Positions 41,873 to 50,866 of a DNA stretch of 58,902 bases are shown one piece after another. A model generated the notes under the pieces. The model did not search any database. It was not told the DNA's origin and worked only from the letters and a program-made list of their open reading frames with translations. The DNA comes from CAYYFV01 sp964451705 (GTDB taxonomy: Bacteria; Patescibacteriota; Gracilibacteria; UBA1369; GCA-2718715), in assembly GCA_964451705.1 (NCBI GenBank), contig CAYVIV010000003.1:1-58902 (forward strand), given 5' to 3'. Each line of letters starts with the position of its first letter. Position 1 is the first letter of the stretch. A program made the position numbers and the translations under genes.

Positions 41873-44203
41873 TTAATACTTTCTTAAAAGATCTAACACT
41901 GTAAAATATTCTTTACTGGCGCCCAAAAAGTTATATAACTCTGAAATTTGACTGCAAAGCAATTTATTGTGACTGTTGTTTGCCTCAGCAGATTCAAGCT
42001 CTGAGTAAAGCAAGTGCACCTCAAACTTTAAACGTTGGTCTATAAGATGTAACAACTTATCATCAGATAAATCTAAAACTAAACTTCTAATGAAAATCAG
42101 TTCCTTCTGAGAAAAACGTTCGTATAATAAAGATAAAAAGTGATTTGGTTTAGATTTTTTATATAGATACAACTGATAAAACAATCTTTCAATCACACTT
42201 TTTGTACTGTCATTAAATGCAACTAAAATATCATTTGACACAGATATATCTGAATTCTGGTTTAACATCGCAAATAAAAGTAAAAATCTCTTGTTTTGCA
42301 TACTTGCTTGTGACATAAAATCTACTAATTTGTTAGCACGCTTACAACAGTCAAACTGAGACAAGACCCTTAATATATAATAGTTTAATCTAGGAGTATC
42401 TTCATGAATTAAATCACAAAGTACATTCGCTAAACTTGGATCGTTAAAGGACAGTAGGACAGGGCATACAATATGAACATTTTCTTCATCTAAATACAAC
42501 TTAAGTAGTTGACCAATATCCAAATCTAAATTAATAGTTAAGTCTGATAATAAAATAAAAGACAAAAATTCGCCCCGTGTAATAGAATCAAGTTCTAATG
42601 CACTTAGGTTTTTATAAAGTTTTTGAATTGCCTTGTTTGTAAATGGTAAATCCGCAATTTCACTACTATATTTAAGTAAAATAGTATTTAAAGTCGGTAA
42701 AATATATTGAATATCTACAGACTCATTGTTAGCCAAATTAATTAAGTCCGGAACCAGTAGGTAGTCAGCTTGCCGGGAAATAATCTCAAAAACTTTTTTC
42801 AAGACAATAGGATCATTAAATCCTTTAGAATTAATTGCGTCCAATAAGTACCTAGCATTATCAGACGAGGGATTCTGTTCCAAAATAGATAAAGCGTTCA
42901 AAATCACTTTTGGATCCTCAGAAGTTTTCAAGTGCATTCTTGGTACAAAAGTATAAGAGCTATCAAATTTGGAAATAGAGTAAATAGATCCAATCAGAAC
43001 AAAAATAGATAAAATATTTAAGAGCGTAAAATTCACGAGATTAAAAGAAAAAAGCAAAAATACAGAAGTTAAGACCAAAGCTAGTGGGCGGACAAATCCC
43101 TCAAGGAATTCTAAAATTTTTGCTCGGGAACTATGTGAAAAAACATAAAATACACCATGGTAAGCATTAGTGTGTAAGACATTCGAGATTTCAAAATTAA
43201 ACTTATTAATCAAAACCAAGGCTAAACCCGGACTAAACAACATTAAAAATGTACTAGAAATCAGCACTAGAGGACACACCAACATCGATTTAATAACACC
43301 AGAAAACATTAATATTCTAGAAGCTAACAAGGCTTGAAATAAAAAAGTAAAAAAACCAAAAAATATGTGTAACATACCCAGGTCAAATGCTAAGTTAGAC
43401 GCATGTCCACTAACAGAATCAGAAAAATTAAAAACCTGAAAAATATATTGTACTTCCAAGAGTCCAAAGTAGGCGAATTGGAAAAATACAATTGCTGCAA
43501 TGGCCAACAATAATTTGCTTGAAAATAAATGACTTAAAGCAATCGTATCACTACTGTTACTATGAGTCTTATTAATCAACAAAGTTAAAGGATGCTTAAT
43601 AGAACTAGTAGTGAAGTATGATAAGACTGGCAAAATAAACAAAACAAAAAACGATAAAACTAAAAGTAGCGAATTTAAAGGTAAGTAAGCTGACACCACG
43701 GAGACAATAAAACCAGCAAATATTAAAGCAACAGTGTCTGCTGATTCTATTACAGGAAAAACCCGAGTAGATTGAGTTGGGGTAAACAAGCTCTCAACAA
43801 ATAACAATTTAGCGATCTTAATTTGGGATAAAAACAAAGAGACAATGAACAGTAAAGAAGTAATATAAACATAATTATTTACATCGAAACTGAAAAAGGC
43901 CAGCAAAGCAAATACCACAGTCGCAAATACAGAAAAAATAAGTAAAGAAATAGGCTTATAGCGATTAATAGGGACTCTATACAACAAATAGCCTAAAATA
44001 GAAGTTAAACCATGTGCTAAAAATAAAAATGCAATAGAGGCAATACCAAAATATCCAATAAATTCCACCACCAAAACAGTCCAGGCAATTACAAAAGCAG
44101 CACGAACAAAAAACGAAACAAGCCAGCATATAGTTACATCAAATATCTCAGCAGGATGTACATTTACGGCTTTCGTAATAAATTGTTTTAAAAAACCTAT
44201 CAT
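41873..44203 (-). CDS. Nucleotide-transporter/MFS-like membrane protein with helical-repeat C-terminal domain
   Basis: A 776-residue protein. Residues 1-410 have about 10-12 transmembrane helices. FTPTQSTRVFPVIESADTVAL near residue 140 resembles the conserved region of NTT (ADP/ATP translocase-like) proteins and related MFS proteins. Residues about 425-776 are soluble and made of paired amphipathic helices, probably HEAT-like repeats (for example FNDPIVLKKVFEIISRQADYL; DIQYILPTLNTILLKY). Membrane NTT-like plus HEAT proteins exist in other bacteria, but their substrates are not known. If it imports nucleotides, that would suit a small genome. It is followed by STAS and phosphatase genes, suggesting regulation by phosphorylation. 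The transporter class is a tentative call. Confidence 0.55.
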   Translation of the reverse strand: MIGFLKQFITKAVNVHPAEIFDVTICWLVSFFVRAAFVIAWTVLVVEFIGYFGIASIAFLFLAHGLTSILGYLLYRVPINRYKPISLLIFSVFATVVFALLAFFSFDVNNYVYITSLLFIVSLFLSQIKIAKLLFVESLFTPTQSTRVFPVIESADTVALIFAGFIVSVVSAYLPLNSLLLVLSFFVLFILPVLSYFTTSSIKHPLTLLINKTHSNSSDTIALSHLFSSKLLLAIAAIVFFQFAYFGLLEVQYIFQVFNFSDSVSGHASNLAFDLGMLHIFFGFFTFLFQALLASRILMFSGVIKSMLVCPLVLISSTFLMLFSPGLALVLINKFNFEISNVLHTNAYHGVFYVFSHSSRAKILEFLEGFVRPLALVLTSVFLLFSFNLVNFTLLNILSIFVLIGSIYSISKFDSSYTFVPRMHLKTSEDPKVILNALSILEQNPSSDNARYLLDAINSKGFNDPIVLKKVFEIISRQADYLLVPDLINLANNESVDIQYILPTLNTILLKYSSEIADLPFTNKAIQKLYKNLSALELDSITRGEFLSFILLSDLTINLDLDIGQLLKLYLDEENVHIVCPVLLSFNDPSLANVLCDLIHEDTPRLNYYILRVLSQFDCCKRANKLVDFMSQASMQNKRFLLLFAMLNQNSDISVSNDILVAFNDSTKSVIERLFYQLYLYKKSKPNHFLSLLYERFSQKELIFIRSLVLDLSDDKLLHLIDQRLKFEVHLLYSELESAEANNSHNKLLCSQISELYNFLGASKEYFTVLDLLRKY

Positions 44204-44212
44204 CTACATAAT

Positions 44213-44232
44213 TAAATCCTTATATTATAGCA
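44213..44232 (-). promoter_or_regulatory. Extended -10 promoter for the transporter-like/STAS/phosphatase genes
   Basis: TGCTATAAT on the minus strand (44232-44224) lies about 20 bases before the ATG at 44203. The -10 and following bases (44229-44213) match 17 of 17 bases of the M23/SLH gene promoter. An AAGGA occurs in the leader, as does a start-stop ATGTAG just before the gene. Confidence 0.6.
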
Positions 44233-44241
44233 GAAAATAGG

Positions 44242-44269
44242 TTTAAAAGCTAGTAATTAATAGTACTAG
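44242..44269 (-). terminator. Terminator after tsf
   Basis: CTAGTA (44250-44255) pairs with TACTAG (44264-44269) around an 8-base loop; on the minus strand CTTTT follows. The stem starts within the tsf stop codon. The T run is short, so it may be leaky. Confidence 0.5.
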
Positions 44270-45033
44270 ACACGTAAATTCACAAAGTTCTTCAGCTCCG
44301 CAGAGTTGTTCTTAAGGAAAGTAGCAACGTCTACACTTGGATCTATAACAAAGTCCTGGGTAGATAAAGCTAAACCTTTTCTAAACTTAGTCTCTTTTCC
44401 AGTTAAGATTTTATCCCAAATCTCCTTTGGTTTCCCAGATTTTTGCATTTCATCATTCCAAATAACATATTCCTTATCAATTAATTCCTGAGGTACATCC
44501 TGAGGGTTAAGTGTACTAGGGTTACTAGCAGTAACATGCATGGCAACTTGCTTGGCTAAGTCTGCAGTAGCGCCTTCTAGCTCTACAGCTGCACCGAGCT
44601 TATGGTTAGAGTGAACATAGACGCCAATTACATTACCCTGCACTAAAGTAGGGTTAGCTAAGACTAACTTTTCACCCATCTTTAAAGACAGGTCAGCAAC
44701 TTCCGCAGATAAATCTGCATCTATACCTCTTTCTAACAAAAGAGCAGCTAGTCCATTAGCAGCATCTATAAAATCTTGGTTTTTTGCCACAAAGTCTGTT
44801 TCACACAAAACTTTTACAAGTACAGTTTTATCTCCTGATTGTGAAAATGCAACCACCCCCTCGCTAGTAGAACGGTCCTGGCGACTTGCTGCTTTAGCTT
44901 CACCTTTTTTACGAAGTAATTCAAGAGCTTTATCTTGATCTCCGCCAGCTTCTTCTAAAGCCTTTTTACAAGCAGTAATAGATACACCTGTTTTATCTCG
45001 CAAAATTTTAATTTGGTCTAAAGAAATACTCAT
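44266..45033 (-). CDS. tsf: Elongation factor Ts
   Basis: Nucleotide-exchange factor for EF-Tu. The 255-residue protein has the UBA-like N-terminal domain with KILRDKTGVSITACKKALEE and the EF-Tu contact motif LCETDFVAKNQDF near residue 77. One core repeat is clear and the second is short, giving a slightly shorter protein than the 283-residue E. coli form. It follows rpsB after 19 bases, the standard order. Confidence 0.95.
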   Translation of the reverse strand: MSISLDQIKILRDKTGVSITACKKALEEAGGDQDKALELLRKKGEAKAASRQDRSTSEGVVAFSQSGDKTVLVKVLCETDFVAKNQDFIDAANGLAALLLERGIDADLSAEVADLSLKMGEKLVLANPTLVQGNVIGVYVHSNHKLGAAVELEGATADLAKQVAMHVTASNPSTLNPQDVPQELIDKEYVIWNDEMQKSGKPKEIWDKILTGKETKFRKGLALSTQDFVIDPSVDVATFLKNNSAELKNFVNLRV

Positions 45034-45052
45034 ATAATTATAGTTTTAGGGA

Positions 45053-45733
45053 TTAAAGAACTTGCTCTACTTGGGCAAGAATATATTTTATTGATTTAAT
45101 AGCATCGTCATTTGCAGTAATAGGGTAGTCTATATTAGTTGGGTCTGTATTAGAATCAGCAAATGCTACAACTGGAATACCAAGTACATTTGCCTCTTTC
45201 ACAGCAATATTATCACGGACTGCATCTATCACAAAAATTGAATCTGGCAAGTCTGACATTTCTTGTACACCACCCAGAGCATTCTCTAACTTTGCAATTG
45301 TTTTATGAAATTTTGATATTTCCTTTTTCTTATATTTAGCCATCTCTCCTGACTCATCCATTTGCTTTAACTTCTTAAGTTCTCGAATTCGCAAAGAAAT
45401 AGTATTAAAATTAGTCAGCAAACCTGGTATCCATTTAGAGGTAACATATGGTTGTTTAGCTTTCTTAGCTAAAGCTTGGATAGCTGGTACCGATTGTTGC
45501 TTAGTTGAAACAAAAAGAGTAGTTTTACCTTGTTTCTTTTGTTCTGCTAAAAAATCCAAAGCTCTTTCTAAATCTTCTAGTGTTTTGTGCAAATCCAAAA
45601 TATGGACATTTGCTCTAATTCCCCAAATATTCGCTTTCATTTTAGGATTCCACTTGTTTGTAAAATGCCCAAAGTGAACTGCATTCACTAACATCTCTTT
45701 TAATGTAGCATTTTTATCTTTTATGTAAGTCAT
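45053..45733 (-). CDS. rpsB: Ribosomal protein S2
   Basis: Small-subunit protein, 226 residues. Typical S2 motifs are MLVNAVHFGHFTNKWNPKM, IWGIRANVHILDLHKTLE, VSTKQQSVPAIQALAKK, RWIPG-like KWIPGLLTNF, and DSIFVIDAVRDNIAVKEA near the end. CAAGGAAT just before the start provides one of the few Shine-Dalgarno-like sites here. A promoter about 100 bases upstream gives a long leader. Confidence 0.96.
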   Translation of the reverse strand: MTYIKDKNATLKEMLVNAVHFGHFTNKWNPKMKANIWGIRANVHILDLHKTLEDLERALDFLAEQKKQGKTTLFVSTKQQSVPAIQALAKKAKQPYVTSKWIPGLLTNFNTISLRIRELKKLKQMDESGEMAKYKKKEISKFHKTIAKLENALGGVQEMSDLPDSIFVIDAVRDNIAVKEANVLGIPVVAFADSNTDPTNIDYPITANDDAIKSIKYILAQVEQVL

Positions 45734-45839
45734 ATTCCTTGTGGTTAACGCCCTAGATACTTCGAACCTAATTGAATACTCTTTTTATCGAGCAGGAATA
45801 ATTAGTAATATCTAAAACTAGTATTAATTAAACGCGGCT

Positions 45840-45868
45840 ATTATAGCTAGCAAGACACAAAAATGCAA
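45840..45868 (-). promoter_or_regulatory. Strong promoter for rpsB-tsf
   Basis: On the minus strand TTGCAT (45868-45863), 17 bases, perfect TATAAT (45845-45840). The start near 45833 leaves a leader of about 100 bases, long for this genome, which may carry S2 autoregulation as known in other bacteria. Confidence 0.75.
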
Positions 45869-45959
45869 ATTATTTTCAAAGTTCCTCAAAACTTCAAGAA
45901 ATATCTTGGAAAAACTTCATAAAAGGGTTAAATTAGACATAGTTAAATAAAGAATTATA

Positions 45960-48554
45960 ATGGAAATTTCAAAAAGCTTTAATTTTCTAGGAAAAGAAAA
46001 ATTAATATATCAAGAGTGGGAAGAGCTAAACTGCTTTCAAGCAAATGACAATAAAGATACATTTTCAATTATAATGCCACCTCCAAATGCTACAGGACAA
46101 CTACATGTGGGGCATGCCTGTGGCTTATCGATACAAGATATAATGGTTAGATTTAAACGTATGCAGGGCTTTAGCACCTGGTATATTCCTGGCACAGATC
46201 ATGCTGCTCTAGCGACTAGTTCTAAAGTCGAAGGTTTATACTTTAAAAAAGAAGGTAAAACACGGCATGATTATGGCCGAAAGAAATTCCTAGAACTAGT
46301 AAATGACTATGTTAAAAACTCACAAGATACCATTATTAAACAAACAAAAGTAGTCGGTACCAGCTGTGACTGGAGCAACATTCGATACACCATGGATGAA
46401 ACAACTAGTAACAATGTACTAGCCACCTTTATAAAAATGTACAATGACGGGCTTATATATAGAGCAGGTCGCATAGTCAATTGGGATCCGAATATGCAAA
46501 GTACTGTTTCTACAGAGGAAATTGAGTACAAAGAAGAAAAATCAAAGTTTTACTATTTAAAGTTTGGTCCAGTTACTATAGGGACCTCCCGGCCAGAAAC
46601 AAAGTTTAGAGATAAAATTATCGTGGTTCATCCAGAGGATAAAAGATATAAGCATTTGATAGGAACAGAATTTGAATGTGAGTGGATAGATGGTACAATC
46701 AAAGCCAAAATTATTGCAGATGATTGTATAGACATGAATCTTGGTACAGGTGCCATGACCATCACACCAGCACATAGTATGGTAGACTATGAACTAGCAA
46801 TTAAGCACAGTCTAGAGATCCAACAGGTTATAGATTTAGATGGTAAAATCCTTGACTCTGCCTCCAAAAGCTGTGGTGGGCTGAGCATTCTTGATGCTAG
46901 GAAAAAGGTTATAGATATCCTAGAAGAGAAAGGCTTAGTAGAAAAAATTGAGGAAAATTACATGCACAACATTGCTCTAAACGAAAGAGGTGGGGGAGTT
47001 ATAGAACCACAAGTTATGCACCAATGGTGGCTAAATGTGAATAAAGAAGCAGTTGCGTACCAGGGACAAAAACTAAGCTTTAAACAAATTCTAGAAAAGG
47101 TCATTAAAGAGGATCAAATAGAAATTATACCAAAAAAATTCGAAGCTACATATTTTAACTGGATAGAAAATTACCAAGATTGGTGTTTATCTAGACAAAT
47201 TTGGTTTGGTCACAGAATACCAGCTTGGTATAAAGACAAAGACATAAAAGTCCAAAAAGACTCTCCAGGCCCAGGTTGGAAGCAAGACGAAGACACACTA
47301 GATACATGGTTTTCCTCCGCTCAGTGGACATACAACACTATGGAGTACCCTAAAATGGATTTAATAAAAAAGTTTCACCCAACAAGTGTGCTTGAAACTG
47401 GACGAGAGATACTAACCATTTGGGTTATTAGAATGATAATGATGAGCACATATAACCTAGGTGAAATTCCATTTAAGCAAGTCTTTTTACATGGGATGGT
47501 CGTCGACAAATATGGTAAAAAAATGAGCAAGTCTAAAGACAATGGAATCGATCCACTAGATGTAGTAGCTAAATATGGTGCCGATGCAGTCAGACTATCG
47601 TTGATTATAGGCATGACACCTGGACAGGACACCAGAATGTCAGAAGAAAAAATTGCTAGCTACAGAAACTTTGTCACTAAAGTCTGGAACAGTGTCCGTT
47701 ATATTCTATTAAACGTAGATACAAAATATCATCAAACGGTTGAAATTACAGCACAGGACATTAAATCACCTGCAGATAGTTGGATTCTTTGTGAACTCAA
47801 TAAGTTAATGCAAGAATCAACTGCCTGTATGGAAAAATGGCATTTATCACAGACAGGAACCAAATTATATAATTTTTTATGGAATACGCTCTGTAATTAC
47901 TACATAGAGATGTCTAAAACATCGCAAAACCCCAAAGTTTTGATTTATGTAACACAAACTTTACTTAAAATGCTACAACCATTCATTCCATTTGTGACAC
48001 AAGAACTCTGGAGTTTGCTGGGGCACAAATCTCAATTAATGCTAGAGCAATGGCCAGAACCTATCGTAGACGCCTGCCAAAAGCAAAGCAGTTACAATCA
48101 AGACATTATTCTGACAATTCAAGCTATTAGAAGCCTTAAGCAAGAAATGAACCTGCAAAACAATAAGGATGTTCGCGTCTTAATAAACACATCACTTGAG
48201 ATGCAAGATGCAATTGGAATCATTCAAAAAATGACTAAATTAGAAAACATAGAAATAATTGATTCAAAACAATATACTAAAAAAGGCTACATTGGCAAAG
48301 TGGTCAAAAAACACATATTTATAATGTTAGAGCTGCCTAGTGAAATAGATATTCAATCAGAAATCACAAAAGCTGAAAAAGAAATTAATCAAACAACTAA
48401 GTTTATAGAAAACGCCAAAGCAAAGCTCAACAATCCCAAGTATGTGAACTCCGCTCCAGAACATTTAGTTCAAGAAACTAAAGATAAACTGCTAGAGTTA
48501 GAACATAAATTAGAACAACTACAATCCAAATTAATCCACCTACAAAATGTCTAG
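45960..48554 (+). CDS. valS: Valyl-tRNA synthetase
   Basis: Class I synthetase, 864 residues. The HIGH motif appears as PPPNATGQLHVGHA near residue 41-54, the CP1 editing domain at about 175-330 (IGTSRPETKFRDKIIVVHP, NLGTGAMTITPAHS), the catalytic end as KKMSKSKDNGIDP near residue 520, and a C-terminal coiled coil at about 800-864 (KAEKEINQTTKFIENAKAKL). It starts a seven-gene operon ending with pyruvate dehydrogenase genes, and its stop overlaps the next gene by 8 bases. Confidence 0.96.
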   Translation: MEISKSFNFLGKEKLIYQEWEELNCFQANDNKDTFSIIMPPPNATGQLHVGHACGLSIQDIMVRFKRMQGFSTWYIPGTDHAALATSSKVEGLYFKKEGKTRHDYGRKKFLELVNDYVKNSQDTIIKQTKVVGTSCDWSNIRYTMDETTSNNVLATFIKMYNDGLIYRAGRIVNWDPNMQSTVSTEEIEYKEEKSKFYYLKFGPVTIGTSRPETKFRDKIIVVHPEDKRYKHLIGTEFECEWIDGTIKAKIIADDCIDMNLGTGAMTITPAHSMVDYELAIKHSLEIQQVIDLDGKILDSASKSCGGLSILDARKKVIDILEEKGLVEKIEENYMHNIALNERGGGVIEPQVMHQWWLNVNKEAVAYQGQKLSFKQILEKVIKEDQIEIIPKKFEATYFNWIENYQDWCLSRQIWFGHRIPAWYKDKDIKVQKDSPGPGWKQDEDTLDTWFSSAQWTYNTMEYPKMDLIKKFHPTSVLETGREILTIWVIRMIMMSTYNLGEIPFKQVFLHGMVVDKYGKKMSKSKDNGIDPLDVVAKYGADAVRLSLIIGMTPGQDTRMSEEKIASYRNFVTKVWNSVRYILLNVDTKYHQTVEITAQDIKSPADSWILCELNKLMQESTACMEKWHLSQTGTKLYNFLWNTLCNYYIEMSKTSQNPKVLIYVTQTLLKMLQPFIPFVTQELWSLLGHKSQLMLEQWPEPIVDACQKQSSYNQDIILTIQAIRSLKQEMNLQNNKDVRVLINTSLEMQDAIGIIQKMTKLENIEIIDSKQYTKKGYIGKVVKKHIFIMLELPSEIDIQSEITKAEKEINQTTKFIENAKAKLNNPKYVNSAPEHLVQETKDKLLELEHKLEQLQSKLIHLQNV

Positions 48555-49401
48555 TATTCAAGACATAAAAATAATGATTGACAGTGATAAATTTGCTCAA
48601 GCAAACAAGGGCTTAAATAGTATCTTGCTTAAGGAACCTAACAACAAAGAGGCACAAGAACTTAAAACACAACTCCAACAAAAGGCGTATGACAAAAACA
48701 TACAACTAGTTGATGCTAAACTAAAAGAATACAAAGAGTTGTTTAAAGACAAAAAATACAAACAACTCATCCCAAAACTTCAAAAACTACAGGCCTATGC
48801 ACCAGGTTACAGCAAACTAGATAAATTTGTCTTAGCTTGTTTTAAAGAATACGAAAAAGGTCTTAACAAATCTGGAGACACTCAAATCAAAACTTTGCTA
48901 ACCAAGATAGACAAGCTAATTACAAGCGGTCAAGGCAATAAAGCAATATTGGCAGCTCAGAAGGCAGCTCTAGAGAACAAGTCCAATGCACTATATCAAA
49001 AAGTTGTTATAGATACCAAAAGAAACTTAATTAACTACAAACTCAAGAAAAATAAAAAAGGACTAAAAAAACTTAATGCTCCAAGTCGTTATGAATTTTT
49101 AAAAAAACTTTATATTATCGACAAATCTTACCCTAAGATTCAAGAGATTATGTTTAAAGCTAAAAAGGACCTAGAAAATTATGACTCAAAACAAAAAAAA
49201 GTTTATTTAAAGGAATCTAAAATGCAAATCAAGGTTCTATTTAATTCAAAAAAATATTTTGAAACTATGTCCGCATCTAAACAGCTTTTGAATTCATTTC
49301 CAAATAACTCGTATGCAAAGAAATATTATAAAAAAGCAAAAAAATCTCAGATTCAACAAAATTACCTAGTAGCTTATTCAAAATTAACCAATCAAACATG
49401 A
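48547..49401 (+). CDS. TPR-like helical hypothetical protein
   Basis: Not recognised as a named family. The 284-residue product is all-helical, very rich in Lys, and starts like a TPR pair (IMIDSDKFAQANKGLNSILL, EPNNKEAQELKTQL). Similar 30-40-residue units recur, ending with KYFETMSASKQLLNSFPNNS. No signal peptide or membrane helix, so it is probably a cytoplasmic scaffold or RNA-binding protein. It overlaps valS by 8 bases and its stop TGA overlaps the dcd ATG by 4 bases. Confidence 0.7.
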   Translation: MSSIQDIKIMIDSDKFAQANKGLNSILLKEPNNKEAQELKTQLQQKAYDKNIQLVDAKLKEYKELFKDKKYKQLIPKLQKLQAYAPGYSKLDKFVLACFKEYEKGLNKSGDTQIKTLLTKIDKLITSGQGNKAILAAQKAALENKSNALYQKVVIDTKRNLINYKLKKNKKGLKKLNAPSRYEFLKKLYIIDKSYPKIQEIMFKAKKDLENYDSKQKKVYLKESKMQIKVLFNSKKYFETMSASKQLLNSFPNNSYAKKYYKKAKKSQIQQNYLVAYSKLTNQT

Positions 49402-50069
49402 TATTATCAGATAGGTCAATTAAGGAACAAATTAAAAAAGGCATACTGATTATTAATTCACCAGATAACAAACATCTTAAAAACATTCATGCGTCTAGTA
49501 TGGATCTAAGACTTGGTTATCATTTTAAGCTATATGAACATTCTAAAGTGGCAATTTTAGACCCCAAAAACCCAGAGCAAATGCAGTCTATGACCAAAAT
49601 GATTACACTTGATTCTGATAACGAACCCTTTATAGTACAACCTGGTGAGTTTGTCTTGGGTGTAACTATAGAAGATGTAAAGATACCAAATAACATGGTG
49701 GCCAGAGTCGAGGGTCGTAGTTCCTTAGGAAGATTAGGCATTATAGTGCATTCCACAGCAGGCTTTGTAGATGCAGGCTTTAGTGGTACTATCACCTTGG
49801 AAATTACAAATATCAACCGGCTACCAGTAGCCTTATATCCCGGGATGAGAGTGTGCCAGCTGGCATTCGAAACCATGACCACAGAGGCGGACGTACCATA
49901 TTACGCCAAAAAATCAGCCAAATACCAGGGCCAGAAATTCCCAGAAGAAAGCCGTATAGTAATCGATCCTGAATTTAAAACAACTTCATGCACTCAAAGA
50001 TCCCAGGGTTCATTAAAACAAGAATTGCCAGCAAGCCAAAAGTTGTCGAAGACAACTCCAAAAAGTTAA
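49398..50069 (+). CDS. dcd: dCTP deaminase
   Basis: Makes dUTP from dCTP, feeding thymidylate synthesis. The 223-residue protein has ILSDRSIKEQIKKG at the start, SSMDLRLGYHFKLY, the active-site region GRSSLGRLGIIVHSTAGFVD, GFSGTITLEITN and GMRVCQLAFETM. Family members end near residue 190. The last 29 residues are unconserved and read the start of lipA in another frame: the two genes overlap by 82 bases. Whether it is a plain deaminase or a bifunctional deaminase-dUTPase cannot be told with certainty. Confidence 0.93.
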   Translation: MILSDRSIKEQIKKGILIINSPDNKHLKNIHASSMDLRLGYHFKLYEHSKVAILDPKNPEQMQSMTKMITLDSDNEPFIVQPGEFVLGVTIEDVKIPNNMVARVEGRSSLGRLGIIVHSTAGFVDAGFSGTITLEITNINRLPVALYPGMRVCQLAFETMTTEADVPYYAKKSAKYQGQKFPEESRIVIDPEFKTTSCTQRSQGSLKQELPASQKLSKTTPKS

Positions 50070-50866
50070 AAAAGCTTGGCTTAGCAACTGTCTGCCAAGA
50101 AGCTAAATGTCCAAACATAGGTGAGTGCTGGAGCCAAAACACTGCCACATTTATGGTAATGGGCGATACATGCACTCGTGGTTGTAAATTTTGTCATGTG
50201 AAAACTGGCATGCCAGAGGCACTCGATAAATTAGAACCCTACAAGGTCGCAATTGCTATAAAAAAAATGCAGCTTGATTATGTTGTCATAACTTCTGTCG
50301 ATAGGGATGAGCTAGAAGATCAAGGGGCAAATCACTTTGCGCAAGTTATTTTAAAAGTAAAAGAGTATTGCCCAAATATCAAAATAGAAGTCTTAATTCC
50401 TGACTTTCAAGGCCAAAGCGAATTACTAGACATAATAATGCAAGCTAGACCAGAAGTTATTGCACACAATATTGAAACCACAGAATCTCTAACGCCAAAA
50501 GTTCGTGATATCAGGGCCAAGTACAAACAGTCCTTACGTGTACTTGATTATATTAAAGTCAACAATCCAAACATAGTGACTAAAAGCAGCATTATGTTAG
50601 GTCTTGGAGAAACGGTAAACTGCTTAGAAAAAACTTTTAAAGATCTAGCAAATATAAAACTAGATATGCTAACATTAGGACAATACTTACAACCAAGTCC
50701 CAAACAACTAGCTGTGCAAAAATACTACCGTCCGCAAGAGTATCCAGCTATTTGCGAAAAAGCGCAGGCAGCAGGCATTAAATTAGCAGAAGGGTTTCCA
50801 CTCATGCGCAGTTCTTATAAGGCAAATGAGTACTACAAAAAATTAATTTTTAGCACATGCAACTAG
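49988..50866 (+). CDS. lipA: Lipoyl synthase
   Basis: Radical-SAM enzyme that inserts two sulfurs into protein-bound octanoyl groups, here presumably on the E2 encoded downstream. The 292 residues contain the auxiliary-cluster motif CQEAKCPNIGEC (C-x4-C-x5-C), the radical-SAM cluster CTRGCKFC (C-x3-C-x2-C), VVITSVDRDELEDQGANHF, MLGLGET and the terminal RSSY motif (MRSSYKANEYY). All key residues are present. The N-terminal 27 codons lie inside the end of dcd, but they include the conserved lead-in to the first cluster, so the start is credible. No lipB or lplA is in the window. Confidence 0.95.
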   Translation: MHSKIPGFIKTRIASKPKVVEDNSKKLKKLGLATVCQEAKCPNIGECWSQNTATFMVMGDTCTRGCKFCHVKTGMPEALDKLEPYKVAIAIKKMQLDYVVITSVDRDELEDQGANHFAQVILKVKEYCPNIKIEVLIPDFQGQSELLDIIMQARPEVIAHNIETTESLTPKVRDIRAKYKQSLRVLDYIKVNNPNIVTKSSIMLGLGETVNCLEKTFKDLANIKLDMLTLGQYLQPSPKQLAVQKYYRPQEYPAICEKAQAAGIKLAEGFPLMRSSYKANEYYKKLIFSTCN

